A stretch of DNA of 64,000 bases from Streblospio benedicti (GCA_019095985.1 CM032660.1:47315981-47379980); one strand, 5' to 3'. Counted from the stretch's first letter, positions 44,661-57,052 are shown. Notes: generated from the sequence alone by a model not told the origin. A program made the numbers and translations.

Positions 44661-44839
44661 TCTGAAAGAAGTTATTCATAATCTACTTTTAAATAGTGAA
44701 GAATGTTTTTGTCAGTCGAGTTGAGATGATGATTGAGTGAGTGATTCTGAATGAAGTTATTCATAATCTACTTTTAATCAGTGAAGAATGAATTTGATGT
44801 TGGAGTCCGTCAAGTTAAGACGATGATTGAGTGATTGAT
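44661..44839. repeat. 84-bp tandem duplication upstream of the TATA box
   Basis: GAAGTTATTCATAATCTACT, AGTGAAGAATG and GATGATTGAGTGA occur in both units (44661-44744 and 44745-44839). Being about 75-250 bp upstream of the TATA box, it could duplicate control sites; that part is inference. Confidence 0.8.
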
Positions 44840-44899
44840 GTCCATAAAATGATGAGCTTGTAGTGCTAACTTTTGAATCAATCGAAGCTTAATCTCAAG

Positions 44900-44965
44900 C
44901 TGATACAAACGGAATCTTAGGAATGTAAAACTTGTCTTCAGGTATGCCTATCATACAAGGTAGTG
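44900..44965 (+). mobile_element. SINE tail fragment
   Basis: TGTAAAACTTGTCTTCAGGT then ATGCCTATCAT matches the 3' part of the SINE at 49692-49870 (TGTAAAACCTGCCTTCAGCT). No tRNA-like head is attached. Confidence 0.55.
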
Positions 44966-45438
44966 CGTGAAATGGGAGAGAGAGAGGATTAGAAATAGAT
45001 GAAAGACTATAGAACATAAATGAATAATTGATCTTCGTGGATATGTTAAGCTAACCAACACAAATTCACACCGCGGATACCACACAAACCGATTTTATAA
45101 GGATCGACCGAAGCACAGTTACGTCTGCACGTGTATCACGCATATGTGCCAACTTCTGCCAAGTCTTTGAGACCATGTTTTAGAATGTCACCATATGAAA
45201 TTAAAAGTTAGAAGCTAGCTGGTCCCGTCTTGGATATCATTGATTGTGAGCATTATAATATATATTTTTGTTTGATTTATGCTCTGTTTGATTGCCTGAT
45301 GCAATGCTATTATTGTACAATGGTGGGAAGTGACAGAAAACGTCTTGCAAAATTACATCTTTGACAATTCATTTCAAACCGATGGCGGGGACATTGTCGA
45401 AGCTGAGAAAATATTCTAGACATATAAAGGGAATAATC

Positions 45439-45625
45439 CGCGTAGAAAAGACTAGTAATACACTCCAGAAATACTCCCACATATCCACCATTATTTATAG
45501 CCCCGTAGTGAAGACTAATAAAATACCCTCAAAATTACCACCACATATATATCTACGTAGAAAAGACCCAGAAAATACCACCATATTTCCACCACCAACG
45601 TTTTCCCCAACCAAATATCTACGTG
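45439..45625. repeat. Diverged tandem repeat, three units of ~50-67 bp
   Basis: CGTAGAAAAGAC / CGTAGTGAAGAC followed by AAAATACC-type and CCACCACATAT-type blocks, each unit closing near ATATCTACGT. Confidence 0.6.
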
Positions 45626-46779
45626 GATAAGGATGCTTCGTTTCTCCGTGGATTCCACCACAAATTGCCCACTGGGTATACCAATTTTACCAGTTGTGAG
45701 TAATAGCAGGCTGTCTTATACCCCCAAAGGCTTCATGGCAAAATAGAAGCATAGTTATACATGCAATTATAAGTGTCAGTTATTACGGCAAAAACTAGGG
45801 GAAGCCCAGTCGTGTTGGCGAAACCCACGGTCGTTACAGCGAAACTGATTTTTCAATTGGTGAAACTCAACCAACGTTTTTGCGAAAACCGACGAAACAC
45901 ACAGGATTGACGATCTATAGTTCCTAGACAAATAGTCGCTTGCAAATAATATTAGTTGTAAGCCGTGCCCCAATGTTAAATGATGCCCATTATTGTCTAC
46001 ACATTATTATTTTGCAGTGTGAAAATAAATGCAGAGTGGCCAGGACAAAAGTACAATTGCATTTTATTACAGTTATGGTCTCAACGAGTTCGTAGGATAA
46101 GTTAGCATTTTGCATTGGAACTACATTGGATAATACACTACAATTATTTTCAATGTGTACAAATATACAAACATGTTTCTGAAATTTTCAGATGCACGGC
46201 CAAACATACGAATTGTGTATTTTAATGGTAAACCATAATCATTCAAATTGCTTGGGTAAAGATGTAACCGCCCATCTACAAACATTTATATTAGGGCCAC
46301 GTGTTTCCGATATGTCAGAAGAGATTATATATTTACTGAGAATATTTAAATGCATACCACAGTCTGACTTGGTAAGAGGTGTCTGGCATGTCTGTCAGCT
46401 TTGGAATGACCTCTGGTCAGATCAGTCATTGTGGAAAGTTATTCACTTTAAACTTCGAAGCCTAAGAGATGTATCCACCCTGTCACACGTAGCAGAATAG
46501 ACCAGCATGCACATGTACATTGCCCGAATGCGACTAAGGATCAGTCAGCAAGTTGGACTTTATGAAATAGTTAATGAAGTCCTGAAACACTGCCCCAATC
46601 TATACGAAGTTGATTACAATTGGAATTTTATGGAGCTAGGAATGTTATGAGTTGGCCCCTGCCACCCTTTACAGGAGAGTAATGTTCAGTTTAGGTTTAA
46701 GTTTCGCGAATGCCCTCCTAACTTAGCAATTCTCTATATAGCCTACAAGAACAACAACCAATTTCAAATTGTACGGTCT

Positions 46780-47380
46780 ATTATCATGCCTAGGGCACAT
46801 TACACCGCAAGGACTGTCTACAGCCAGTCTGCGACCAAAAACGCATGGGGATCGTAAAGATCCGTGAGTGTTAAGTGCGTCAAACGCAAGTTTTTTTTTT
46901 TAAGCCGTAGGGTGGCCGCAGAAGACGTTTAGCATGCCAAACTTCCTTTCCGGCCACCCTACGTCAAGGTCTGGCCGTAAGGAGGCAGTGTGGAGACCTT
47001 ACGCTAATCGTCGTATAATCACAGTGGATTTAGCCGCACGTTGCCGGCACGGATACAGTGTCAGCGCAGTGCGTTCACTGTACCATGAACGTGTGAATGC
47101 CGTACTTTAGTAATGTTACGGTGCGTATAGAGCGTAAGTTATACGCGAATACAACGCACGTTCTATTCATGTTGATCTCACGGCCACCTCAATAAAACCA
47201 TTCCCTGTGCCGACGCACTCAGCCCGTGCCGACGTGCCCACACCTGTACTTTTGTCAAAGCAAGAGGAAAACGTTGTAGACACCGCAGACCTCAACACGC
47301 CTTACGGCGAACACGCCCGCAAGGTCAAATGTGCCCCTCGCTTAAAGAACTATACTAGTACAGTTTAATCATTCAGTTTT
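46780..47380. mobile_element. Inserted DNA in the F-box pseudogene, with hairpin and dispersed repeat
   Basis: About 560-600 bp absent from the intact paralogue. It includes a hairpin with 12-bp arms GTAGGGTGGCCG / CGGCCACCCTAC (46907-46918, 46951-46962) and a block (about 47040-47350) repeated at 53315-53640. The outer borders are unclear. Confidence 0.65.
47040..47350 (+). repeat. ~310-bp dispersed repeat, copy 1
   Basis: GTACCATGAACGTG, TTGATCTCACGGCCACCTCA, CTGTACTTTTGTCAA and GCAGACCTCAACACGCCTT all recur in order at 53315-53640. GC-richer than its surroundings. No terminal repeats identified. Confidence 0.75.
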
Positions 47381-48143
47381 GCTTCAACATTACCAGTGGA
47401 ACATTAAGAATAGCAGATTGGAACTGTAAGAATCTTACACACTTGTGGATTATATTGCCTTCAAATATATGTGCCACAGATGGTCGAAAGTGGGGGGGGG
47501 GGGGATCTCCAGTACATTTGCTTAGTACGGACGTGCCATTTTTATAGGTCACCTTTTCCGGCCTCTTGATATATCATTGGGTTCCATATTGTGAGAAATT
47601 AGACAGTATACTATTGGGTCTTGATTTTAAGACAACGCTATATTTTAGGGCCTTATCTCTAGAGATAACTATATCATAGGGCATTGACATCGAAATATTG
47701 CATATAATATTGCGTATTTTCATGTTTCATCAGACTGAGTATCATCATTAAAGAAGAAATATCAAAGCTCATGAGTATCTTATACATTTCAAATACACCA
47801 GTCTGAGAAGTGCGTTATGGATGAACTTTGGGTTTAGTTTATTTAACAGTGCATCCCCCCAGTTCTTAAGTTAGAATACTTGCGAATCTTGACTCACCAT
47901 ATGAAATCAACCAACTGGAAAAAGCTATCAGAATAGTTGAAAATACTTATTATCATGACATATTCCAATATACCAGATGACTACTTAATTCACATGTCAA
48001 CTCAAAGAGAACACAAACTGAGGAACTTTGAGGTAGGCGTTCGTCGCCGCCACATTGCTAAAGAAATACCAGAACAAAGTGTTCTGAATGGACACAATTT
48101 GAAGTCCGTAAAAGGTGAGGAACTGACAAGACGTTATATATAA

Positions 48144-50715
48144 ACGGTATTTTATTTACTCGTCGAGTGCAATACATAACTATTTCACTTCATACCGACT
48201 GCAGATGTGTGCCAGAGCTTAAAGACCTTGAAAGGCGACGAGACGAAATTGCTCATTTTAGGTCAGCATAGGCGTCGGTGTTCTGTGTTATCTAAGTAAA
48301 ATTGTGTTTTTTGTACAGAATGAATACAATTTTAACAATAAACAAATTAAATGTGCTAATATATGGGATTGAAAACCAAAATGTCGACACCAAACACAAC
48401 GATTCATTTGCAGTGAGTATTATGTTTGAAATAATTAGAATAAAGTACAGCAAGGTCGCTAATCATGGATGACACCATAACAATTGTTCGATTTTACACT
48501 AGAAAGACACTAATTTACACCAGAATTAGTGACTTATGAATAAGATAATCAAGAACTAAAGTAGCTACTTTGAAAAAAAAGCGAGGAGACAAAATCTGAA
48601 GAGTGAGGAGGCAAGAGAGGCAAGGTAAAACTTTTTATTAAAACAACATTGAAAACCTGCATATATATATATGTGCCAATTAAAAGATTCTCTCAAACCG
48701 TGCAACGAACTTATAAAAATATGAGTTTGAAAATAACAATTTTCTTTTTATTTCCGAAATGGCCAACATTTTTGTCTTTTATCTATAGGTCTGGCCACAC
48801 TTACATTAAGAAGTATGTGAATACTCCCCTCTCAAAAGCACCCACAAATAACGAATAATTCTTATGTGTATGAGACATTTATTAGGCATTGTTGTAATTT
48901 GAGCGGTTTGCGCCATCAGTATGAAGTTATGAGGTTCCAGTTTGACAGTCATACATGTTCCTCCCAAAATTTTCATTAAGGTTATAGCTATTTATTAACT
49001 CTATGCCATATTTTCAATGTAAACTAATTTTTGGAATTTTTCATCAATTTGTGTATAATGCTTTATAGACTTTTTGTTGTAGACCTCAAGGTTCATTGAC
49101 TGTTTATCTTTTACATGTATCTCAAGCGACATACGACGCGGACATTTAATTAGACCTTTAAAACCTGTCTACACCAATGTGTTAGAAACATATGAAGTAT
49201 ACATCTGACATAAGAATTTTACAACTCATACAAGTGGGGTGCACCTACTTGAATAGAAAAACAATTATACTTTTAGAAGACGGTCCTGTGTACATAGTGC
49301 ACTCATAATCGCAACAGGTTTCATGGCCAAATTAGCAAATTAAATACAGAAATATAGTCAAGAGCTTAGGAAAGGGGGATTCTGGGGTGGGGGAATCACT
49401 CGAAATCCCCCCCCCCCCCCTTGTGGAATAAAGATGAACTGTTAAACTTTGAATCAATGAACTTAAGTTGCAGGGCCGTCAGAAGCCCATTTCCATATCA
49501 ACAAATGCATACACATTGGCCATACATTTTGTAGGGAAAGGTTCAGGTCTATGTGTCTTGTATAAGTGATATGTGATATATAGTATGTGGTATGATTAAA
49601 GAGAATTATGAAGACCTCGAGTGCCAAGAAATCCAACCACTTTGTCATTCTTTTTACAAAAATATTTGCTTCGCTGCCCTCCTATAGCCTGCCCCCACTC
49701 AGTCGCAAGTAGCTCGCTGTTTGGGATGGTGGTATCATTCTGGTCTCACAAACTTGGGGTCGTGAGTTTGAGTCCCGCCAGTGCCACTGGATATATTCAA
49801 ATGGAACCCTAGCGTTGTAAAACCTGCCTTCAGCTATGTCTATCGTTGGTAGAAATATGCTTGCTAAAAAGACGTGTGTGAGAGAAAGAAGCTTGAAAAG
49901 CACTGGGAAGCGCATATATTTATATATATATAGAAAAGAATATAGGCTATATAGATTATGTTTTACATAGTGACTGCCCCGATTATAGTTTAATCTGGAT
50001 AGGTCATTTGTGAGAGTTAAACAATATAAATTGAAAACAATGAATGTACAACCAACTGACTTGTTGGGTATTGAAATACCTGCAAATATATCATTGAGTA
50101 TAAACTTGCCTGTCCAGTCCGTACATGTATATTAAGTACGCACGCGTGTCATGGGGTTTATTATTAACATCATTATAAGTTCCTGGTTTATTTTTATTGC
50201 ACGGTTTTTGTGTGTCCGAAATCAATGCTTGTACATTGTCCTTTAGAATTTGTGATGTATGTATAAGTAAAATCTACGCAAAATTGTCGATAAATGTAAG
50301 TATAGACCAAGTGGGATACTATACAACGTAATTTCAATATGATGTGACGTAATTTCAAACAATAACGAGTGTTCAATACAGTAAACGGCCGAAAATTGAA
50401 GGGGCCGAAATTTGGCTGGTTTACCCTACATGTCTTACGCTTTATGTAAAATAGCAGAAAAGGTAGGTTTTAAGTAACATTCTGTATGAAAGTTAATAAT
50501 TTATAAAACAAGTCAATGTAATGTTTTTGAGTGGTTATGTTAAGCTATGTTTATATAATAAGAGACAGAAAACAGTGTGTGATACGATAGTGGTAACGGT
50601 ATTTGTACATTTTTGGATATATTTGTAAGTGTATCCAGTACCCGTGAGAAGTGATAACCTATGTTATGAACGCCTGCTTTCACTGATACAAAATATATTC
50701 TGATGTATTTTTTAG
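48144..50715. other. Spacer between the two F-box copies
   Basis: Holds duplicated 3' flank (48750-48965, matching 53765-53970), a SINE (49692-49870) and a poly-C run near 49409. No other gene seen. Confidence 0.6.
49692..49870 (+). mobile_element. tRNA-derived SINE with tail
   Basis: The head (CTCAGTCGCAAGTAGCTCGC, TTGGGATGGTGGTATCATTC, then a B-box-like GAGTTTGAGTCCC) matches the minus-strand SINE at 4200-4320. It is followed by a tail shared with 44900-44965. This is the fullest copy in the window. Confidence 0.7.
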
Positions 50716-51780
50716 ATGCATAGTCCTAAATACGAACCAGGTGAAACAATAGTAAACAACGATGATTCAAATTGCTGGGATGAAGATGTTGCAGCTTCAC
50801 ATCTACAAACATTTAGACCAGGTCCGTATATTCACGAAATGCCACAAGAGATTTTACTGAGAATATTTAAGTACATACCGCAGTGTGAGTTGGTAGGAAG
50901 CATCCGGCATGTGTGTCCGCTTTGGAATGATCTCTGGTCAGATCAGTCATTATGGAAAATGATCAAGTTTGAAGTTAAAGACAGCAAAGACTTATCAATC
51001 CTGTCTCAGATGGCAAAACTTACCACCGTGCATATTTTTGATATGGAACTGGAGGTTAATGATGTTGTTACACTTGAGAACATATTTATTGCAGTCCTAA
51101 AGCACTGCCCCAATCTATATAGACTTAGGATAACATTTCAAGAGAATGAGGCTAGCTCCAGCCAGCAGTTCTTAATCAATGTAGAAGAGTTACTTGTGAC
51201 TAGGTTTGCCTTACACCATTGCCCCAACTTAGGAATACTCTGGCTATCCAACTGTTACCAACTCACAGATTCCAAATTGCTCGCTCTATTGAATTCTCAC
51301 ATAGAAATAAAAATTTTATACATAAAACTGTGCCCAAACATTACAGGAAATGCATTCGAAATAATAGCTGAAAACTGTAAGAATCTTAAACATTTGATGG
51401 TTATAATTTCTTCAAATAAATCCTATCAAGTATCCGTGCCAGAGCTGCTTAATGGATGTCCTCAGTTGGAATACTTGAAGGTCTTCGGTGATCGTTTGGA
51501 AATAACTAAGTGGAAGGATTTATCAACATTAAAGCAACTGAGAACACTCATTATCATTACCCCTTTTAAAATACCAGATGACTTCTTATTTCATGTGTCT
51601 ACTCAACGAAATCACAAACTGCGAAATATTCAAATAGGTGTTCGCACCCAGCACTTTGACGACGAAATACTCGAACATATTGCTCTGAACGCATATAATT
51701 TGAAATCCGTGAAAAGTGTGGAGATGACCAGACTTACAGTGGCTCCTAGATTTTACTTATCCATAAAGTATGATACATAG
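50716..51780 (+). CDS. F-box / leucine-rich repeat protein, single coding exon, 354 aa
   Basis: Residues about 40-85 are an F-box (EMPQEILLRIFKYIPQ through HVCPLWNDLWSDQSLWKMI), which normally binds SKP1 in an SCF ubiquitin ligase. The rest is a run of leucine-rich units of the F-box-protein kind (HCPNLYRLRI, HCPNLGILWLSNCYQLTDSK, NCKNLKHLMV, GCPQLEYLKVF), likely to recognise the substrate. The first 40 residues are acidic and probably disordered. The frame is intact from ATG to TAG. A TTTTTTAG acceptor-like site directly before the ATG suggests a non-coding 5' exon upstream. Codons are AT-leaning. A decayed tandem copy lies 4.5 kb upstream. No specific FBXL orthologue could be named. Confidence 0.9.
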   Translation: MHSPKYEPGETIVNNDDSNCWDEDVAASHLQTFRPGPYIHEMPQEILLRIFKYIPQCELVGSIRHVCPLWNDLWSDQSLWKMIKFEVKDSKDLSILSQMAKLTTVHIFDMELEVNDVVTLENIFIAVLKHCPNLYRLRITFQENEASSSQQFLINVEELLVTRFALHHCPNLGILWLSNCYQLTDSKLLALLNSHIEIKILYIKLCPNITGNAFEIIAENCKNLKHLMVIISSNKSYQVSVPELLNGCPQLEYLKVFGDRLEITKWKDLSTLKQLRTLIIITPFKIPDDFLFHVSTQRNHKLRNIQIGVRTQHFDDEILEHIALNAYNLKSVKSVEMTRLTVAPRFYLSIKYDT

Positions 51781-51961
51781 TTATTTTATTCATTTTTTTT
51801 CGGGAGAAATTAAATTTCTGGTGAGCACATCTATAGCCCTACAAATAGTCCTTGAATATGTATGACAATTACACTTCTAGAATAATATGACCGATCTTAA
51901 TTTTAGCCGACTGTCCTGAGTACACAATGTTTATGAGTAAAAGCAGTACCCAATGTGATTG

Positions 51962-51967
51962 AATAAA
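51962..51967 (+). promoter_or_regulatory. Candidate poly(A) signal of the F-box gene
   Basis: AATAAA about 180 nt after the stop codon; a second lies near 52085. Confidence 0.5.
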
Positions 51968-53314
51968 AACGATGGTTTACGTTTAGTCTTAATTACCGAA
52001 TGCATATATGAAAAGTAACAAATGCTATAATATACAGCGAGCCAACCACGTTTTCTTATGTAAATACTATTTTCATTTCATTCTAATAAATGGTAGGCCT
52101 ATCACTGGTCAATCATAGTTGCATTACAATCAACATTTTCAAATAACTACTGGTGCCCAAAATCTGGCAGACTCAGCAGGCAGACTACTTCTATGACTAT
52201 TTTTAGTTTATATTAGTACCTTTAGGTAATATAGTACGTATGTTAATATGTGTGCTTTGTTCCATTCCCCCCAAAAAATATTTTTGCCCTGGACCCAAAA
52301 CCGCAAGCATGCCAGCTAAGTAATTGACAAATAAAAGAGGTACAGATTTGTTGTAAATGAAAGCATCGTCTTGCCCTAAATGAGCAGGACAATGCTAACG
52401 AGTTTATTTGGAAATTAGGTGGGGTCATAAAAACGACACACAGAACTCCACCCAAGGCATGCTTGCACAATATAGAGGGTTCTTAAGTGATTACAGACAC
52501 ATTGATACCAAGCTACATGAAAAAATATAATACATTATTAGAAAAGCACATATACAAGGCCATCTAGAAGAGAACCAGTTGCTACAAACTTTTTTATAGG
52601 CAGGGACGCTCTGTCCTTGGCAACCATGGAACCCAAGATCTAGCTAATCCATTAGAAAACGATACAGCGAATCACAAATAACATTATGCTTTCCCGGTCA
52701 CCGTGTCCTGGTATGTATTTTGCTCTACACTGTGTTAAAATTTAAGTAACTTAGTACTGATATTCTAAGAAAGTCATAAGCATAGCATCCCTGGAAGTTT
52801 GTATAGTCATTCCATGGACGACACTTTCATTATTACACATAGAGAAATGCGCAAGATTTACATGCAAGCTCCCCACTGATGCAATGTCCGTACAATGGGG
52901 AGTAGCTATTTTGTTGCGATATTGATATGCTGCCAGTCCTGATTAAATATACCTTGGATCCAATGCTGACCCCATACTGCAGCAAAACCTACTTTTAAGA
53001 CCCTCTATTTGGGCATAAACTATATTTACGATCCCCCATTTTACAAAAAAATAAGACCCACCCCCCATTTTTAACTTACCGAGGAGCATATCTACCCGAA
53101 ATAGATGCTAGTGCCCGAGGGCGGTGGTGGTGGGGGTGGGGGGGGGGGATTGGGGGTTGGGGATGTTGTGAATAGTATGAAAATGAGGTGACGCTCGAAA
53201 CTACTGTACACCGTGTAATATGGGTCATAGTGTATAATTCCATACCATTATGACAATTTTGTAACCATAAGAAATTATAAATTCACGAGTGTTTAGTTGT
53301 AACCTTATTTAAAA

Positions 53315-53640
53315 CCACGTTACCCATCTGCACAGACACAGTACTGTGTCCGCGCGTTGTACCATGAACGTGCGGATCCCGTACTATTGTAATCACACGG
53401 TGCGTAGAGCGTAAGTTGTACGCGAGTACATCGCACGTTCTATGCAAGTTGATCTCACGGCCACCTCAATAAAAACCACTTTTTGTCCCGACGCATTCCT
53501 AACGCACGGGGCCCGTGCGTATCTGCCCACAACTGTACTTTTGTCAATGCATGCGGGAAACGCCGTAGACGCCGCAGACCTCAACACGCCTTGCGGCGAC
53601 CACCGCCGCAAGGTGGAATGTGCCCCTCACTTTAGTAAAC
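53315..53640 (+). repeat. ~310-bp dispersed repeat, copy 2
   Basis: Counterpart of 47040-47350, roughly 80% identical by eye, same orientation. Short ORFs on both strands here are not conserved in the other copy. Confidence 0.75.
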
Positions 53641-53764
53641 CATCCTTATCTATTCTGGCTTATTACTTATTGAAAATACCATGAACATGAGACTTTGAAC
53701 GCTGTGTGAATGGGAAAACCCACGATGTTAATAAACTACAATTTTCTTTATCTTAGAACTTAGA

Positions 53765-53970
53765 AATGGAACAAATGACCACTTTTGTCTATGATCTATA
53801 CGGCTGGCCACATGGAGAATTATGCGGGTACTCTCCTTTCCATAACGCAGCATAAATAATGAACACCTGTTAATGTGAATGTGCCATTAGTTATACTTTG
53901 AGAGGTACGTGGCATAAATATGAAGTTATGAAGGCCTAGTATAGTCTGATAGTCGTAAATGTTTATCCCA
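53765..53970 (+). repeat. Duplicated 3' flank of the F-box pair
   Basis: TTTTGTCTATGATCTATACG, GGCTGGCCACA, TATGAAGTTATGA and AGTCTGATAGTC match 48750-48965 in order, showing that the tandem duplication reached well past the coding region. Confidence 0.6.
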
Positions 53971-55643
53971 GAAATCTCACCACTCACCCCTTGCACTCGG
54001 CTTGATCTTCCAGTGGTTTTATACGATTATAGTGTACATTTTTATAACAATATAATGTATCAATATCATGACATTGATAATCTATCATTCATCATGGTAA
54101 TTTTGATTTTACTCTGTGTTTGACGTCAATGACGTTGGCAAGGTTCTACATGAACTCAAAGTTAGCTTAATACAAACTCATTTTCACATTTTTCAAGCTA
54201 AATTGATTCCAGATATTTTTGTTATCAATTTATGTTTATAGAGTTATCCACTTTCAATTGTGGACCAAGAATGGGTCGTTCGCTCTTTATGGAGCAAAAT
54301 GTATTTTCAATAACAACTTCTCCCATTTTTCTTCATTTCGTAAGGGTTTTTATTAAATTTCCACTTTCCATGTAAACCAATAAGACTATATTTGATCGCA
54401 TCGATGCATAATGAAATGGAAAAACAAAAACGCTAATTCTAAAAAGATATATTGGAATTAATAGACTGGGTTTAAGTATTGATGTTAGAGTATTCTTTCT
54501 CCAAGTCTATAGGGCTATATGAATCCTCTAATATCAATACAGCTAATTGTGTGCGTACAGTTTTGGTGCTGTTACTAGTCTGAGCAGTCTATCACGTCAT
54601 GTTATATCTATATATCATAAGAAATTAAGTAAACTATTTCCGTTGTTATATTAGAAATAGAAAATCAAGCACCATCCACATTACATAATCGTATTAAGGC
54701 TGTCACGATTTTGTATCACTATTTATGTGGGGGGATGGTTGGGTAGCACTGGATAAAATATCGTTGACATGGCAAGTTTTGAGCAATAACCTGAGCCCTT
54801 AATATTCAGCATGGGGATGGGGGTAGGAAATGGGTGGACCCCGTACCCTGGATCTGCTTATGGATGAACAGTTACATCTGCCGTGTGCATACATCTTCAC
54901 TAAAGGCAAATGCTTTTCCTGACACGTATTTTGGTTTGAAATCGTCATTTAATTGCTAATTTTCCGTGCCAATATTACCATGTGCCGTGATGTGGATGCT
55001 GCTTGTTTGCTGGTCTGACTACCTGCTAAATCCTCAACACACATTTCACTACGCGATAACTGCTGCAGAGAAACATCACTTGTTGTCATTTACACTGTCG
55101 TTTGTTGCAGCCTAATTCAATGAAGTGTTGCTTTACACGATATTGTTAATGTTTGCTGGAGTTAAGTACGCAATGGATTACAATGTTACTCAAGTGACAA
55201 AAACTAAAAAAGACGGGCTTTTATGAAGAGAATTTCCTGAGATCCAGTCAAAACCTCAATTTATAATTACCATGCCATGGCAGATACGGAGAAAAGCACG
55301 TACATTCGCACCAGACTTTCCTCCTCTAATACTATTGTGTATGTCACGGTGGATGAGTTTTTGGCATGACTCTGCATCTTTGTGCGTGCTAATGTTATGG
55401 AATAGTTAATTACACTTCCAACTGCGCACCCTCTTTTCTGAAGCCCTGATCTGCGTGTGCCAGACTCATGAACATTACAATCAAACATTTCCAGGGGTGT
55501 GTTTGTCCTCAATTATGCAATTTGAGCATACAATATCAAAAAGAAGAAAAATGTCAAGCCCCAGTCTGATAGTCACAACAACTATTCCCCAGCAGCACAT
55601 TAGAAATTGGAAATGTATGATGATTCTACTCCTAACAGCAAAC

Positions 55644-55818
55644 GCAGATCCAGGGGTCGCGGGGGACAACCCCCCCTCCATATGCACGAGCACAAGCATT
55701 TTTACACAAAAACAATTTTAATCAAGTTTTTTTTGCATACCCGTGTGCTGTTGTGGGTACAAAACCCATGAAATTCTGTGGTTGCACCCACACTTCTTTT
55801 CCAAACACCTGGATCTGC
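55644..55818. mobile_element. GCAGATCCAGG-type MITE, 175 bp
   Basis: Inverted ends GCAGATCCAGG (55644-55654) and CCTGGATCTGC (55808-55818), with a C-run close to the left end. Same family as 38959-39237. Confidence 0.7.
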
Positions 55819-56109
55819 TAATGAACCAACTTGTCTCTGATTTGAACTAATGACAACCAATGCATTCAATACAACGTGCGATTCAGCTAAAAAAAAGTAA
55901 TATCTGACTAGCACAATGCCCACAACCTAGGCTTCAAATATCCGGAATAATAGCCTAGTGCTGTGCCCACTGTACATTGATGCCTGCACCAGATACGAGA
56001 CACCTGTCACACGCTTGGTTTGCAGCACCCAATTTCCGGGTATGGCGCTTGAGCTGACATTACATCATATTTATATGCGTCTACAAAATTAACAGCTGTT
56101 TTTACTACT

Positions 56110-56670
56110 GTGCCAATGACCTGTTTTGTTTTCATGCGGTTCCATTTATTGCTTCATAGTTTATCATGTGGTTTGATTTGTATATGTTTATATCGGTATG
56201 TGCAGAGTGTAAACGAAGTTTCTTTGTTGTTTTTGCTGTGTATAAATTTGGCTACACTATTCTATATTGGTGTAAATTATGTTTTGAATGATGGTGATTC
56301 AAATTGGTTGCAGAGTATAAAAGTGGGTATTCTGCTGTTCATTTTGGTGTTTGCATTATTGCAAGTTGTACGGTGTTCGTGTGTATACTTGCGTGGATGT
56401 GTGTGTGTGCGTGTGTCTGTCGGTCTGATTTTTTTTTCAGTTGATGAAGAAAATCGCTACAAACAACACGCGACGAACGACAGGCGATCATGTAGGGACA
56501 TGTATTTCAATGGGACTGGTCACATTTACAGTGATTGCACTGTACATACAGCGACCAGCGACGGCGTTTTTGTTTGTTTGTTTGTTTTTGATCCGTGGTA
56601 TAAAACAAAATCAGTCGTCCGTCATTTTTCTTTGATTATGCAGCAAATTTATCACTTCAGGCCAGAATAA
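56110..56670 (+). CDS. Unassigned hydrophobic ORF, 186 aa
   Basis: Not recognised. The frame has two or three potential membrane segments (LLFLLCINLATLFYIGV, VGILLFILVFALLQVV) and then a hydrophilic tail with an NGTG sequon. The first half is T-rich and the middle crosses a TG-rich stretch, so base composition may explain the hydrophobicity. A TTTTTTTTTCAG acceptor-like site lies at about 56431-56441 and another frame opens there. It could be an exon of a membrane protein or a chance ORF. Confidence 0.2.
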   Translation: MPMTCFVFMRFHLLLHSLSCGLICICLYRYVQSVNEVSLLFLLCINLATLFYIGVNYVLNDGDSNWLQSIKVGILLFILVFALLQVVRCSCVYLRGCVCVRVSVGLIFFSVDEENRYKQHATNDRRSCRDMYFNGTGHIYSDCTVHTATSDGVFVCLFVFDPWYKTKSVVRHFSLIMQQIYHFRPE

Positions 56671-57052
56671 GCTAGTGACGTAATTGCACTCTCTTTTCTT
56701 CGTGGTTGACATCACTCAAGAAATCGCCTGAATGTGAACGCAGATGTCGCCTGTAGCTGTAGTTTGTCGCTGTTGCTTGGAGCCTTCAATGTGAGCATAA
56801 TACATTTTAAAGATATCCAATAAGGTAGGTGTTGTATATATGGCAAAGGAAAAATATAATTCTCGGCATACCCAGAAATTTGCAAAAGAATTAGCAAGTC
56901 AAATACATCATTTTTTTCTTGCAATGCTATTACCCAAGTAAATAGCAAGATGAAATGGCGTGGACAACAAATTGGCTACATATGGCTGCAAAATACAGAT
57001 TGTGGTCAAATGTTCGTAATATATAAGGTTCCCTGCTCATATAATTAAGGCT

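Larger units (their letters stand above)
44589..46191. other. Interval between NTF2-like gene and F-box pseudogene
   Basis: Contains the 84-bp duplication, a SINE tail fragment (44900-44965) and a three-unit diverged repeat (45439-45625). No gene seen. Confidence 0.6.
46192..48143 (+). pseudogene. F-box/LRR pseudogene, tandem copy of the gene at 50716
   Basis: The first 102 codons are open and align with the intact copy: MHGQTYELC for MHSPKYEPG, then LRIFKCIPQSDLVRGVWHVC and LWNDLWSDQSLWKVIHFKLR in the F-box. Frame is lost at a TAG at 46498-46500 and by indels. Matching pieces continue: HCPNLY-coding DNA near 46590, NCKNL-coding DNA near 47424, and a 69-codon open stretch at 47937-48143 (IPDDYLIHMSTQREHKLRNF) equal to the C-terminal part of the intact protein. 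The interval 46780-47380 is inserted DNA with no counterpart, and 47480-47800 is unmatched too. A TTTTCAG acceptor-like site touches the ATG, as in the intact copy (TTTTTTAG). A duplicated gene that died. Confidence 0.85.

Noticed and set aside
53393-53684. Overlapping ORFs on both strands in the 310-bp repeat
   Set aside because: Not conserved in the other copy at 47040-47350.
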